NCBI RefSeq assembly: GCF_963662255.1
Contig: NC_085046.1
Span: 142,119,762 to 142,183,761, forward strand
Direction: 5' to 3'
From: Cinclus cinclus
Taxonomy: Eukaryota; Chordata; Aves; Passeriformes; Cinclidae
DNA length: 64,000 nucleotides
Part shown: positions 24,881 through 38,200 of the stretch, one piece after another
Layout: every line of letters begins with the position of its first letter
Numbering within the stretch: the stretch's first letter is position 1
Translations under genes and position numbers: made by a program
The notes under the pieces: model-generated
Database searches by the model: none
Seen by the model: the letters and a program-made list of their open reading frames with translations, nothing else
Told to the model about the DNA's origin: nothing

Positions 24881-27800
24881 GGGAAGTGGTTCTTTGCCAT
24901 TTTTCCTTTCATAAAGATTCAGATCGCCCTTTAAAGAAAAGTATGTCATCATGTGTTTGAAAAAAAAGTGTATAAAGGGTTGTGTTGCATGGCTGCAGTA
25001 AAAAAAACCATATAAATCTTTAGTCAGGAAAAAAAAGAATAGAGCGCTTAAGACTAACTATTTGAACACTAGTAAATATATTCAGATTCCCTAAATATGA
25101 GTTAGAAAAGCAAGAATTTGAGATAGTCTTCCATTCAGAATCAGATTTAGCTCAAATTCCAAACTTGTTGCATAATAAGAAAAAAATCATGATGTTTTTT
25201 ATAAATGTGAACAAATGTTACCACATCATCTGTAGCTATCAAATGGGGTAACACAGAAAAATAACATCCTATTTCTCATACTAAGAAATGAAATGCCAGG
25301 TGAAAAACAGAAAAAAGCAGAAAGTCTGTTTGTCTCAGAAAGATTTAAAATAAGACCCCAAAGCAGCCTTGATTTTTTTTTCCCCCCATAAGAATAGACA
25401 CAAACTCAAGTGGAAAATTAATGAGTCACAGCAGAACGGCTTTCCTCTTCTACTCACTCTGTCCTCTGCCTGCCATCTCACAGGCATCCAAGCTTCTATC
25501 CTTCTTCTGCCACCTCCCTGGTGGCCTCCAGGAGTAACTCGAGGGAGGGTCAATTCATCCCATCGAGATGACCTCCTACATTGATTTTCTACTGCTGTAG
25601 GCAAAGCTGAAAACTACACAGAGGGGTATAGATCACCTGTGGAGGCATTCCTCCCATACCAGAGGTCTGGAGCCTTTTAAAGCATTTTGCTATTCAGCTG
25701 CTGATACACTGCCATTGATAGCTTGGTGTTCCAGACAGCATCAGGGATGGCAGTGCAGGTGTCCCATGCAGGAGAGCGGAAGTGGAGAGCAGGGGGAGGT
25801 TGTGCTTGACCATTTGAAGAACATCAAAGAGCAGGACAGGCATTATAAGATGACTTGTGTTGCCTGGCTACTTCTTCTGGCTTGCTCTTTGAGACCAGTT
25901 TAAGCCATACCCACTTACACCCAAATGAGGATCTGATCTCCATTCTTAGGAAGAGCACTGAGCTTGTTTATGAAATAATTGACTTGGCTTCCATCCAAAG
26001 AAAATTATATTTTTCTTTTGGTTTTGGTCAAGCTAAGTTCCTATTATGGTTAGCCAGGCTTGTACAATAAATATTTGGCAACTGGCAGTGTGGTGTTGTT
26101 CAGTGTGAACTTTCTGTGCTGCAGTTGCTTACACAAGACCAAAGCTGGGCCAGTTGAGAGGCTGCTGCTGTGGGACAGTGCTGGTGAAAGTGCAGTGAGT
26201 TGGGGTGGCCACACCAGCTAGGCTGACTCATGCCATCAACCTTGCCTGACTCCACACCAACCATCCAGACCCTTTTCAGCTGTGGCGTCACATAGGAATC
26301 TGTTTTGCAGTCCCCACAAGTTGGAAATAGAGGATTTGGAGCGACTTAAAAATGCCAGTGGTCCAAAGCAGGTGAGGTGTGAACAGTGCATCTGGCAGAG
26401 GCTGGAGGAGAGGCTGCATGGTGCTATGGTTGTTTGCTTTACCCAAGGCTGGTCTGTAGCTGCTGGTTGTTCTCCAGCACTGAGCAGCGTGACATCACCC
26501 ACTTTCACATTCAGATTAAAGTGGAGCACTTTAAAACAATGTTTACCTTTTTGTTTGTTTGTTTTTTGAGAAAAGATCTCTTTTTCAGATTATTCTTTGT
26601 ATGCTGAGTGTGTGTATGTGAGCGAGTTAGATATGTGCATCAAGGAACAAAACTGTACATAGCACAGCACTGTTCCATACATGCAACTTCATTCCCATTC
26701 ACAAAGAAAGAAGGTCAGCTCCTGCAGCCCCTTGAGAGACCTGGCTTCTCATTCAGTCTGTACAGATGACAACTTTCTGGGCAGAAGTAGATTCACGTTT
26801 TAAACAGTTTATTAAAAATTGATGCAGTCTTACATCAATGACTAAATTTGGATGCAAATATGTTAGAGAAACATCTGTCAGGGTTGAAAAGGCTCTGATA
26901 ATTTGGTCTTGAGCATGGAGATAAATTGGGAAGCCTTCTAAGGTACCTTCCAACTGTTGATTTTAGTTGTAACTTTGTCCTTTAAATTGACAGTAGTTTT
27001 CCCAGGTAGGGCATATATGCCAAATCCTTAGCATTCTGAGGGCAGTTTTTTGCTAGCAAAGAAGGTGAAGCTGACTGAAGTGCAGCTCTGCCATGCAGAT
27101 AAGCTCAAAAGTCACTGCAAAACAAAATATCTCAATTTTGCTAGACTAAAATCTGAAAGCTTTGTATCATTACCTGCTACATCACTGCCTTCCCTGATCT
27201 CAAACCCCTCCTCTCAGACTTTCACTTCCTCACTCTGATTTGGTTATGCCCATGATGTTGAAACATTCTCCTCTGTGTTACCTCCTGCTGCTACTATTAG
27301 TTCCTTATTTTTTTTCTGAAATCTCTTACATTTGTTTACAGATGAAACCCTCCGAACTTCCCCTAAGTCACCACCTCTGCTTGTTTTCCTGTGGAGACCT
27401 CTTTCATAATTTTACTTCTCCCACTGATTTTAAAACTTATTATTCCCTTTGGTTTCTCTCCTGCTATTTCCCTTCACTCTGGAGTTTTCCAGTGTATAGC
27501 TCATATTCTTTTCCTGTCTTTCCATTTTACTGGGGCTGCCTACTACAGAAGTCAATGTCTTTCTTTTCTCACAGTCAATTTAATGTCTGTTTTTGTTCAC
27601 ACAGAACTGTTTCTTCCCCCTGAAGCTCATGTGGGCTGTGTAAGTGCAAATTGTTTCAGTCCATGAAAGAAAGTCTCCCCAGACTGAAATCTTTCCTAGC
27701 TGCACTAATTTTCCTGATAGTTCTCTAAGGTTTTAATCTGTGATTTTCTTAGGGTGTCTTGATATGAGGTTGTATTCTTTTAGTTAACTAACCTTGCCTT

Positions 27801-28162
27801 GCACAGGACAGGTATTATGGGACTTGCTTGGCACATGAAAAATCTGAGCTCCAGCCCATGATTGTGAAAAACAAGGGACTTTGAACTTTGGCCATCTCTG
27901 TCCAGCATGAAGGCCCTGCCCATGACATTACTGACCCAGCTGAGATGGGTACCTCTCAGAAGTCCAAGAAAATCTTATAGATGTCACAAAAGTGTCCTGG
28001 TGGGAAATTAGAGAAATCTCAGATGTGGAAGTGGTTTGGGAAAACTAATTCTCACAGATCTGCCACAGGGCTCATTTCCTCAGCTTTGCAGAAGTCATGA
28101 CAATGTGAGAATTGAGCTGGTTGGCAGCTGATTTCAACCTTCTCATAGAATTGAGAAGAACC

Positions 28163-28300
28163 TTCTCATAGGTTTGGATTGTAAGGGACCTTAAAGATCA
28201 TCCAGTTCCAATCCCCCTGCCATGGGCAGGAACACCTTCCCCTAGACCAGGTTGCTCAGGGTCGTGTCCAGTCTGGCCTCTCGCAGACTTCAGGACCACT
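28163..28300 (-). mobile_element. CR1 LINE 3' tail fragment
   Basis: TCATAGGTTTGGATTGTAAG followed by GGACCTTAAAGATCATCCAG and CCCCCTGCCATGGGCAGGAA is the minus-strand reading of a CR1 3' end, continuing to the CCTAGACCAGGTTGCTCAGG block and fading near 28300. Just before it, a 13-bp motif AACCTTCTCATAG occurs twice (28136-28148 and 28159-28171). The copy is noncoding. Confidence 0.9.
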
Positions 28301-31300
28301 TCCAAGGTACCAACCTGAGACTTTTCCCTAATTTGCTCCCTGCAGACCCAAGCATGGACACCAAACATTGCTGAATGCTTCTACCTCTTATTTGTCCTTC
28401 AGAACACCCCAGATCTCTTCTGCTTCTGTGAAACTTAACATGACACCAACTTCCAAGTATAATTTACCTCAGTATATAGGACTACAACTACCTTCACACT
28501 GTCTTTTTATTTCTTCATGCTAGGAAGAACCTGAATTTTTCATTGTTATTACTCTTTTACATGAACGTTTCTTTCCTCTTTGTCAGTTTATGCAATTGAC
28601 TAAAATTGCTGTCAAGATCAGTAACACATCCTTTGACAGACCCATACAGGCAATCTCACTATCTTATCTCCTAAAAATAAAATAATTAGGGTAAAAAGTG
28701 CTTCGTTTTTCATCAGCTATCGGAAATGAACCTGTGTTTTAGATGGAAATACTGAAACTACAAGTCTCCTTATTTTCGGTTAAGACAAATCAGCCTGTTC
28801 TTCCTCTTTATTTACAAGTGAAACCATAAGTTTTTCTGCCAAACAAATCTATGAAATGTTATTCTGTCTTTAAATAGGTTTTTTTGTTTTGTTTTTGTTT
28901 GTTTGCTTTGGATTGCTTTTTTTCCCCCTCTGTATGGTTGCAATGTTCCAGTTTTGCATTTGTTTTGCACAGGAATAAGGAAAGACTAATTTATGTGTTT
29001 ATTTTTAAAAGGGGTAAAATGCAGTCCAGGGTGCAAAGGACAATTTATGCATGGTTGATGCATGATTGATCCAGTCACAAGGTACTGTGTTTCTGGTCCA
29101 TGTCCTTAAATTTTTGCATAAGTGCATCCTCTGTTACTAGAATTGGAAGGATGAAGAGATTCTGCCTGTGTTACATTAAAAATCAGTTAAATTTCACTGA
29201 CGTTACTAACCTGCAATCTTATTCTTCCCTTTGACATAAAGACAAACTAATCCTTACATAAACCTCTGAATTTCTGTAAAAATATGCTCATCATTAGTTA
29301 ATTTTTCCTTTTGTTTTCTTCTCTCAGTTGCTTTACTTTTATTTTCATGACCAGAAGACATCAGCCTTTTGCCTGTGGGTGAACAGCTAAGTTGTATAAG
29401 ATTGAAACAAACAATATACATTGCAATGAAAACACAAGCAGCTCTTCTGAGCCTCATGCATTCAGAGTGAGATTGCTTCATCGTCCCCTTCAGATTCCTC
29501 CTCTGCTGTAGCTGTATCACCCACTGGCGAAATAAAATTGCACGTGCTTCTCCCAGCATCATTCCACTGGTTTGGTCCAGACTGGCAAGAGGAGGCTGGA
29601 GTACGTGACCATTGCCTCCAGGATCAATGCTGCCTGGGCTTCACGAGGACAGCCCAGCTGCCAGCCTCAGGAATCTGCTCACCCTCACTTTTCCTTCTTG
29701 TTCTCTGGCTTTGAGGCTCCTGGGAGTCACTCTTTGTGCTTCATCACTCTCCTCCATGGCAGGGGAAGGGTGCCTTGTTTGCTGCAGGGTTTCAGGAGCT
29801 GATGTCTCTGAAGGCTTCCTCAGCAGAAAGCTATTGGCATTTTGCAGAGTGGAGCTCCATCACAGAGCTGAAGTAGTATAAAGGATTCCAAAGGCTGCTC
29901 TGTGACATCTGCTGCTTAGACTTTGAGGCATTTGCAGAGGTGAAGTAAACATAATATTAACTGACTAGAAAGCAAATCCTTTCTCTTTAAAGTTCATGTT
30001 AAATACAAAATGCAGTGGAAGAGGAATGGAAAGCATCAATCCAGATCATTTACTGTTACCCCTAAGGAGCATATTCATTGTCTTTTTTGTTCAAAGTTTT
30101 GCTGTACAGCTATTAAAGAGCATTTTTGGCTTCATGGGAAGAAGGGGAATATACCCTGTTGTCATTAATTATTGATAATGGATGGCATATTTAATGAGTT
30201 CAGAAAATTATCAGTTCATTCACAATAATCTCTTCTGCCTGCCCCCTTCAGATCCTCTAGGAAACAAACCCCAACAGACAGCAAAATGGAGTCACTAAAA
30301 TTCAGGATGGCTAATGGGACATTTACATAGTGTAAAATGTCAGGATAAAGACACAGTTTCTTTGAAGGTCGTTGCTACTTAGATAATTTTAGAAATACAG
30401 GTGAGTTTCATTTTTTTTTTCTTTTTTTAAAAAAAAGAGAGACAACAATAAAATACCACACCTACCGAAATGTTCCCTTAACTAAGATTTGAGCATGCAA
30501 ATAAAGGAAAAGAATGAGGAATTAGGTATTCAGAAAGAGTCTCCATAAAGGCTGGTTAAAGTCAGCAGCAAGAATGAGGAGGCTGCTCCCAAAGGGGAAT
30601 CCATGCTGAGAGAGAGGGCAATTGCCCTCTGAATGGCTTTAGTCTGGTTTGGGGTGCAGCTTTTGTGCAATGTCTTTACAGTCTGCGGTAAAATGGGTCA
30701 CTGGCTTGTGTCTAGGAATCCTAATGCTTATCCCAAACAGCAGTGGCCACTGTTAAAATGTCAGCAAGAATGATAAGAAGTATCAGATATTTGGGGATAG
30801 CAGGAAAGGCAACCACTGTTTCTTCTCTTTTATTTGCAAAAACAGGTTCTGGCAGTTACACATCCACTGAGGATTGATTTGCTCCTTAGAAATAGAACAG
30901 GAAGGAGGAATAATAGGAAAATATTTTATGAAGTGTGACAGCAGATGGGCTATTAAGTATGACTCACTGTGTGGCTGCTGGCAAACTCTTGCTAATGACC
31001 TTGTGACTCGGCGGCCACTTCGGCAGAGGTTGCAGACTTGACAGGCCATCTCTGCCTGGCAAAGGTGAGCCTCAGTCTTGCAAGCATCATGCTGTTCTGA
31101 GACTTGTGGTGCCAAAAATGTGTTGTCTGAGTCAGGGAAACTGAATGATGTGAATAATTAAAATTCCTATCAGAGTTGACTGTTGTGCACTATGTGGATG
31201 GTGAAGTCAGTCCTGCCCACAAATCACTTCATCAGTCTTTTAAGTTACCAAACCAAGGGGCCCATGCTACAAGTGGAGATGTTAAATACCTAAACATCTT

Positions 31301-34300
31301 ACCAACACATTAAGTAGGGGTGAGTGGCGGGAGGGTAGGTTATATCAGAAAGGTAACAAATGCAGTGAAAATGCCAGAGCCACCTATAAATTGCTAGATT
31401 CAAGTTTAATTTGATCTTTAAAAAGGTCAAAAAATCAAATGAGAGGACCGCTATATGATGAACATTAGGGAAGGCCCCCACCATAGAAAGGGAAGGTACA
31501 GACTGATCTAACACTTCTTATCTGGTTTTGTTTTCTGTATCATGGATGACATTTTAAATCTCAAGTCTTCATGAAACCCAAGGACCACTGGTTTTAGAAT
31601 GACTGCTTATTCCCACCATGGGCACAGGAGAAAGAGCTGTAACTGGTGTCAAAGCTCACCTTTGGTGCTTGTATTACAAAGGACATGAGCAGCCTTTCTT
31701 CCACCATCTGCTGAAGAAAGCAGCCAGAGTTGTAGTCCTCTAGTTGCCTGTGATATTTTCAATTCCAGGTGCATTTAATGTTGTTTATAACTGCACTGCA
31801 CTTGCTCAGGGAACCACTTGCACCTCTTGCTAGTGCTTTGGAGATGATGTAGTCATGTGGAATAAGAAAATTACTATTCTGATGTTACTTCAGGCTTTAT
31901 ATAAGAAAATATGAGAGGCATGAAACAGCTTGTATCTTGCATATATTTGGTGTATTATGGAAATTGAATACTTTTACTTTCTGTGGACTGGGGAAGTTGT
32001 GTCTCCTTTGCCCTAGAGATGCAGTTTCTGTGTAGGTTGCACCAGAGGCCACTGGCACTGAGCAGAGGAATGAGTGTGTCCTCTCTCCTGAGCACCATTA
32101 ATATGTGTCATTGAATTATTATGAGGAACCTGAAACTTGCTGGAGAAACCTCCTGGGAGGATTATGAATGAAGCAGCTGCCAATGAGGGCAAACCTGAGG
32201 GCATACCTCTGCTGAAGGTACAACACAGAAATTTGATGTCAGGGCAGGCAGGCAAGGGAGGTTGGGAACAGCAACACCTCTGGTTTCCCAGTTCTTTGAG
32301 AGACAGGGGAGTTTTCCTGCCCTCCACAGACAATCTACAGGCCTCCAAGAAAGAGGGGAAAAAATCTCAATATCTTCCTCCTCAAAACATACTCCTGTCA
32401 CGAGTTCAAAAGGAGTTTGAAATATTCTTTACAACACCCATAGGACCTGAGGATTCAGAAAGCTCACTTTGGTGATATTTATGAAGACTGAGTAGCTTGG
32501 TGAAGCTCACAAGCCTGTGTTTTCCAGATCCCTGCACCAGATGGATATTTTGATTCAATGCAACAAATCAGAGCACTCTTGTTTCAGTGAACCTCATGAA
32601 GCTGTGACGTGTGTACTCCCAATGCATTCCTGGAGTGAGGGATTGTTTGGAATGGTGCAATACTGGATGTCCTCCTGCCATTGGGAAATCTCACAAAGGC
32701 TGCCCCACAGCAGTTGCAAACCGCAGCACCAAATTTGGGCTGTGATGTTCTTGGGTCTTACCCCTGTTCATAGCTATGCAGTCCAGGAGAACATGGAGAG
32801 GCAGAAGGAAAGATGTGGCTCTCCTCTGACAAAAATGGACCGAGGGCCCTTTTGCAATAGCCCTGTACTGTCTATTTTCCCAAAATTTTATTATCCACTC
32901 TTGCTCAAAGTCAAATTAAAACTATCTAGGGACAGGCACCAGCACCCTCATACAGGCTCCTGAACCACCTGAGGCCAGTGCAAGTGCCTGCTTTTCCTGA
33001 TGGGGGAGGATTGCCTGTGTAAGCTTCCCCCTGTGAATTCAACTGTGTAATCTGTATTCAGAGATGCTGTCCTTGGCCCCCTGGCTTCCTTTGACCAGCT
33101 GCTATCTCTTCAACAGTGGCAAGGGAAATGCAGCAGACACAGCTGGAGGCGATGTCAAGGTGGGGGTGGAAAGCCGGCAGGCAAGAGTGAAACTTCAACT
33201 GAGGCTCTGTAAGTTGCTGTGAAAATGCTGTGCCCCTCCAGTAGAGCATGTATGGAAAATGTAAAAAGTTCTCTTGTCCTGCATTTCATGCTACCATGTT
33301 TCTCTGCAGGTTTCAGTTCATTTGCACATAATGAATCCTCTTATTTTGGCAAGGGGGGATCCCCCATGTAGGATATTCTATCCTAGGCAAAATTTCCTTT
33401 GGTTTCTTTTATAGACTCCATAGGAACCTGTGATCCTTGTAGGATTTCTTTGTAGGACCCCAACTTTCCCAGGATTGCAACCCAGCCACCATCACATGGT
33501 GCAGCAAGGCAGCTGGGTCTGCAAGTTCCCTCTGTCCCACCTATCAAACAGGTTTTGAGCATCACTCAGCAGCAAGCCCTTAATGAGGCTCTCTGAGCCC
33601 TAATATTAATTTCATCACTCAACAAGAGCTCTTACACTCTCCATCCCCTCAACTTTTTGACAAATACAAGTAGAACAGCTAAAAATTCTTTCTTTAATTG
33701 GGGGTGAATAAGTACAAATTGACTTTTTTCTCTGTTCCAGGAGCGGAGCAGGACCTGGCAGCAGTGTATCAATATGGGCAGCTCCTGACCTTTAAACAGC
33801 CAAGAACCTTTTGTGCAGATTGGCCATGTCTTCACCCCTTCCTATACCCCCACTTTCCTCCCAGCCTGCTAGTGATGCTGACACTAAGACCACCTGAACC
33901 TCTCTGTCCTTTATCCCTTGCTTCAGGGTTTCCTGTATGTAAAAACCTTGGAACTGTCAGAGCTTAAAAAAAAAGAAAACAAAAACAAACGAAACACAAA
34001 AAGTTCATGGGGTAATCCATGCCCTATATTGATAAGGTACTTTTATTTCACCAAGCTGTTGGAAACAACAGTTCAGTTATGTCCCATTCCTACTAAAAAT
34101 GGGGCACCTGGGGTGAATGTGATTCCAAATAGCCAAGAGTGACACAGGATGAAGTTTTTAGAGGTAAGGATTTGACCTGCTTCGGTATGAAGAATGAACA
34201 TCAAAAATCATGAAGTAAGTCTGTGAAAAGTTCAGAAAGATTTCTCTTGTGAAAATGAGGTTAGTGCAAAGAGACAGCTTTGCTCAGCATTTACCTTCTG

Positions 34301-35200
34301 CAAATTTCCACCCCAGTTAGCTGCAATCATGTAAAAGAATGAATAAATGGAATGAAGGACAACATTTTTGCACTAAATTGTTGGTTATCTGAATATTTCC
34401 TCTGGATTGCAAACATAGCCACAGCCATCCATTCCAAGAGTGTTTAGATGTGATCAGGTAGGAAAAAATGATCTCAAACAAATGCAGCAGAAAGAGCTTT
34501 AAACTGCAGTGAGTGTCCTGATTGAAAAAAAAATAATAATGATTTCACAGGGGAAAAATACAAAGTAAAACTGTAAGAACAGTGCTAATTAGAGATATGT
34601 CAGGTGCTGGCTCTGGATTGTTGTTATGCTGCTGTGGGCATTTCAGGGCCAAATGACAGGCAAGAACTGGGATAGATGTTGAAATCTCCCCATCATTTCC
34701 TTCCTTGATTGACCCAGAGAAGTCCTTGGGAATGGAAGCTGGAGTGTAAACCATGTTGAAGGCTCACTAGCCCCAGCTGGTATGCTATCTGCAGCTGTTT
34801 TCATTGCTGGCTAAATTGTTGGAAGTGCAATCCAGAATGAGAGGGAAAACCGAAATCTGTGGTGAAAAACTGGCTGATATTTTTTTACCTCTCACAAACT
34901 GGTACACTTCTCAGCTTCAGACAGGGCTGAAAGCAGTGATACTGTCAGAAAAGACTGCATCTGGCTATGCATCCTGCCTCACTGCAGACTGACAGGAAAT
35001 TTAGCCAGAAATGTTGAGCCTCTCAACTATGCACAAGATCTACTCCCCAGGGTCCTCACCAGCTAATTAGTGCTCTCTTGCTATGAGCAGTGATCTTTTC
35101 AAAGTCCAGCTTTCTTTTTCTGTTAAAACCAAAAAGGGTTTTGCAAGCAAGGGCATTAGTTGCAAGTGAAAGTTTCTTTTTAATTAAATTGACACCAGGT
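28301..35200. other. Unique noncoding sequence, no gene seen
   Basis: No exon or interspersed repeat is recognised. Simple tracts are a T/G-rich run at 28878-28905, T10-C-T7-A8 at 30411-30436 (self-complementary in its T7/A8 part), and an A-rich AAAACAAAAACAAAC run near 33967-33990. The longest frame, 148 codons at 32517-32963 plus, overlaps CDS-unlike sequence and has no domain. A candidate conserved block is at 30000-30360. Confidence 0.55.
30000..30360. promoter_or_regulatory. Candidate conserved noncoding element (tentative)
   Basis: This is non-repetitive sequence with dense TAAT/ATTA sites around 30160-30205 (TCATTAATTATTGATAATGG), a TCF/LEF-like TTCAAAG at about 30092, and a SOX-like ACAATAATC at 30221-30230. 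There is no ORF of note. The call rests on motif density and texture only. Confidence 0.2.
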
Positions 35201-38200
35201 TTCTCCCTGAGATTTTGAACAGCTGTTCTGTGTATATTTTAATTAAAAAAAAAAAAAATTCTTACAGGTGTTCCTTCTTGTGTCTCATCATACTGATACC
35301 TCTTCACTGTTTGGTCTCTGGGTTAACCTGTATGTTGTTGGAACACTCTCTCCCCACTTTCAGTATATATGAGACAATCCTACCAGTCACCATTTTTGCT
35401 TGTGTTTCTTGTATTCCAAATAGTGATATCTGTACATTTTTTCCTATATATACTATTTATGAAAAACAAACATCAGGTGCTGTTGCCTGTCTGTCCTAGA
35501 AGAAATTCCTTCTGCTCAAAAGACTGACTTGTTATTGATAATGCTTGGCAAAGACCCTCAAGGGTTTGCTAGGTATGATTTACACAGTTTTCTAACCTGC
35601 TCACTCAGCCTTTAGACATTTACTTTCTTATTGCTTCAATGGTGTGAGTTTTGCTTAGTATTTGACTGTATCTTAATGCTAGGATAAAAAGACTGGTTAA
35701 ATGGGACAAAAATACTGAATTGTGTGCACATGCACATATGTCTGTGCATCTGAATATCAGTCATCAGATGTATAACAGGATTAATAAATGAAAAACGGTT
35801 TTGTTTTTTTTCCTAGTTGAGCTGATTTTTTTCAGTCTGTGGTATACAAGGGTGTTTAGGGCAGTGATCCTCACAACCCTTCCCTCTGCTTTCTACCTCT
35901 CTGCCCTGCATCCTACACGTGTGAGGAGGAGCTTGTCCACAGTGAGGAGATAGCCAGGCATGAGAAGGATCTCTGGCAGGGCATCTCATGTCCTGTCCTA
36001 GCACACACCCTGCTTTCACCCCCTCTTTTACCCGACCTGTGCATCTCCATTTCCACTGTGGGGGAGTCCAGGCTCACATGCAAGCCTCTGTCTCACAGCC
36101 AGACCCAGCTCTGCACTGACGGCCCCACTGCTCAGTTCTGCTCTCATTTCAGATCTTTCAAGAGAAGAGAAAATACTCCCATGCAAAGCTGTAAACTGCT
36201 TGCTGTTCACCTGTCTCTGCTGGTGAAAAAACAGAGTATTCTGCTTATGACACATCCTTTTAAGAGGGAGATATTTAGCAGGTGGATTAAGGCACTGAAG
36301 CATGAGCACACTTACTAAAAGAAAGAAAAAACAGGTATAGTAAGGCAAAAATCCTGTAGTATGTAAAATATTTCCTGACCATCCTACCTCAGCCACATAG
36401 TAGAGAATCTAATCCTGTTAAAATTCTTCTCATGTTCTTCTAGCCTCATTAGAGCCTTTAGCTTTATATACCTCTTATGGATAGTTCTCCAACAACTTAT
36501 ATTACCTGCATAAGTTTAAGATTTTTTTTTCCAAATTTTTTACTATGTGATTATTTTTTTAATAGAGGGCTCTTTGTACACTAATGACATTACAGAGCTG
36601 ATGAGTAGTTTGATTTACATGAAGCAAAATGGGGAAAATTGCATGAGTAAGACAAGCTAATGAAGCATTGAAGAAAGAAAATGTTACTACGCTGTCAAAA
36701 GAAAAGACAACAAAAAACCTCTGTAGGCTGACAAGAAACCAGACAAGTAGATTTTCTGAGTAACAGATTTACCAGCAGTGTAAGACATCTTCAGTTTTGA
36801 TAACATCTTCACTGGGAATGGGCCTGAACCAAACTTTTTTGTTTGAATAACTTAAGACTGGGGGGCTGTGGCTAAACAGGGACTTGCAAGTGTGTCACTG
36901 TTGGTTTAATGGATTGACTGAAAATTCTGAGCCGAATGAGTCTTAGCAGTTATGCTCAGCAGTAGTTTTAGAGGTTCTTTTTCAGTGGAAGCATTAGGCT
37001 TATAAGGGGCAATTTCACTTACTGGAGTAGTAAGTTGTTAACTGCCCAGGCACATTTGTCTTGTTTGCAAGAAGCAGTGGCGAGTGGGAAATCTATGGAC
37101 CTTGACTTAATTTCCCTGGAGTTGAAATGATAGTGTTTTGGGTTTTTTTCTTCCTTTGCTTCTATAATATTCAGCTGTAAATCTTGGTACCTACAATTTC
37201 TTACATTAGACATATTGTCACAGATGAAAAACCTGGTGTGAATCAACAGCCCCTCCCCCCCCAAGAAAGAAAATCACATTTAAAATGATTTACTTAAAAA
37301 CAGATCCAATGGACAGCCAAAAATACAGTTTGTAGGACAAAACTCAAGCCGACTGTATTTTATCCCTTAAGGGGAAACACTTCAGGGTTGGACCTGCTGG
37401 CTTGCACTAATGCCCAAGGGTCATGATCCAAAACTGCAATTTATTCAGCCTGATGGAAGCCTGCAGGTGTGGTTTTGTGTTTCTGTCCCAGGGCAGAGGC
37501 TTCTGTACACCTGTCAGAGCTGCTTTTCTCCCACATAGTGCATTTATCTGTGTGTGTGCCTCCTGCATCCCAAATGAAGATGTTGGGTGATATTAGCCAG
37601 CATTTCCAAGATGCCCAGCCCTACAGCGTGTGTGTGCTAGACTTGCAGGATAAATTGGTCAAGTGGGTGCCTTGGGATTTGCTGTCTTCTCAGCCAGATT
37701 TTTGATTTTTGACCCCTGTGAGACTGCCAGTAGCTCAGACAGCAGGGATTAGTGGTGGACACCTGGGTGATGTTTTTGCATTCAGCCTTTTGGCAGCACC
37801 AGCAGTGGCTTTGGGACCCACCCTCAAAGGCAGAAAATCTGATTTGCATCCACCTGGTTCTGGAGCATCGTTTTCTCCTCTCTGACTCACTGGCTGTGCT
37901 TTCACACCCTGGGGGCCACCAGACAGCCTAAGTCAGGGATGCTGATCTGTCTGGTTTGTTCCTTCTGCCATACCCACCTGGCTGTCCCAGACTGAATGAG
38001 GAGTGCAGACCATTGGCTGCAGTGTCCCTGGGACTCCTGCTAAGTTCCCAGCAGACGGACCCTGCCCTGTGCCTATTGCTTCCTTCTCACTGAGGAGATG
38101 GTGAAAAAGGAAGGAAATATTACACAATGACACTAAGGCTGAAAAGTCATCAGCACAAAGATGAGTCCCAGTCCTTGCTGAGTTGCACTACAACCTCTCT

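Larger units (their letters stand above)
22644..28162. other. Unique noncoding sequence, no gene seen
   Basis: No exon is recognised. The stretch includes T/C-rich sequence at 22640-23330 and 27240-27620; both give Phe/Leu/Ser-rich random frames on the plus strand, the longest 127 codons. A GT/GC alternating tract is at 24856-24880, and a candidate conserved block is at 24430-24850 (listed separately). Confidence 0.55.

Noticed and set aside
32517..32963. 148-codon plus-strand open frame
   Set aside because: No recognisable domain or flanking splice signals that make sense.
33726..33970. Possible exon after a polypyrimidine tract and CAG near 33741
   Set aside because: The acceptor-like site is plausible, but the following frame has no recognisable protein similarity and no convincing donor.
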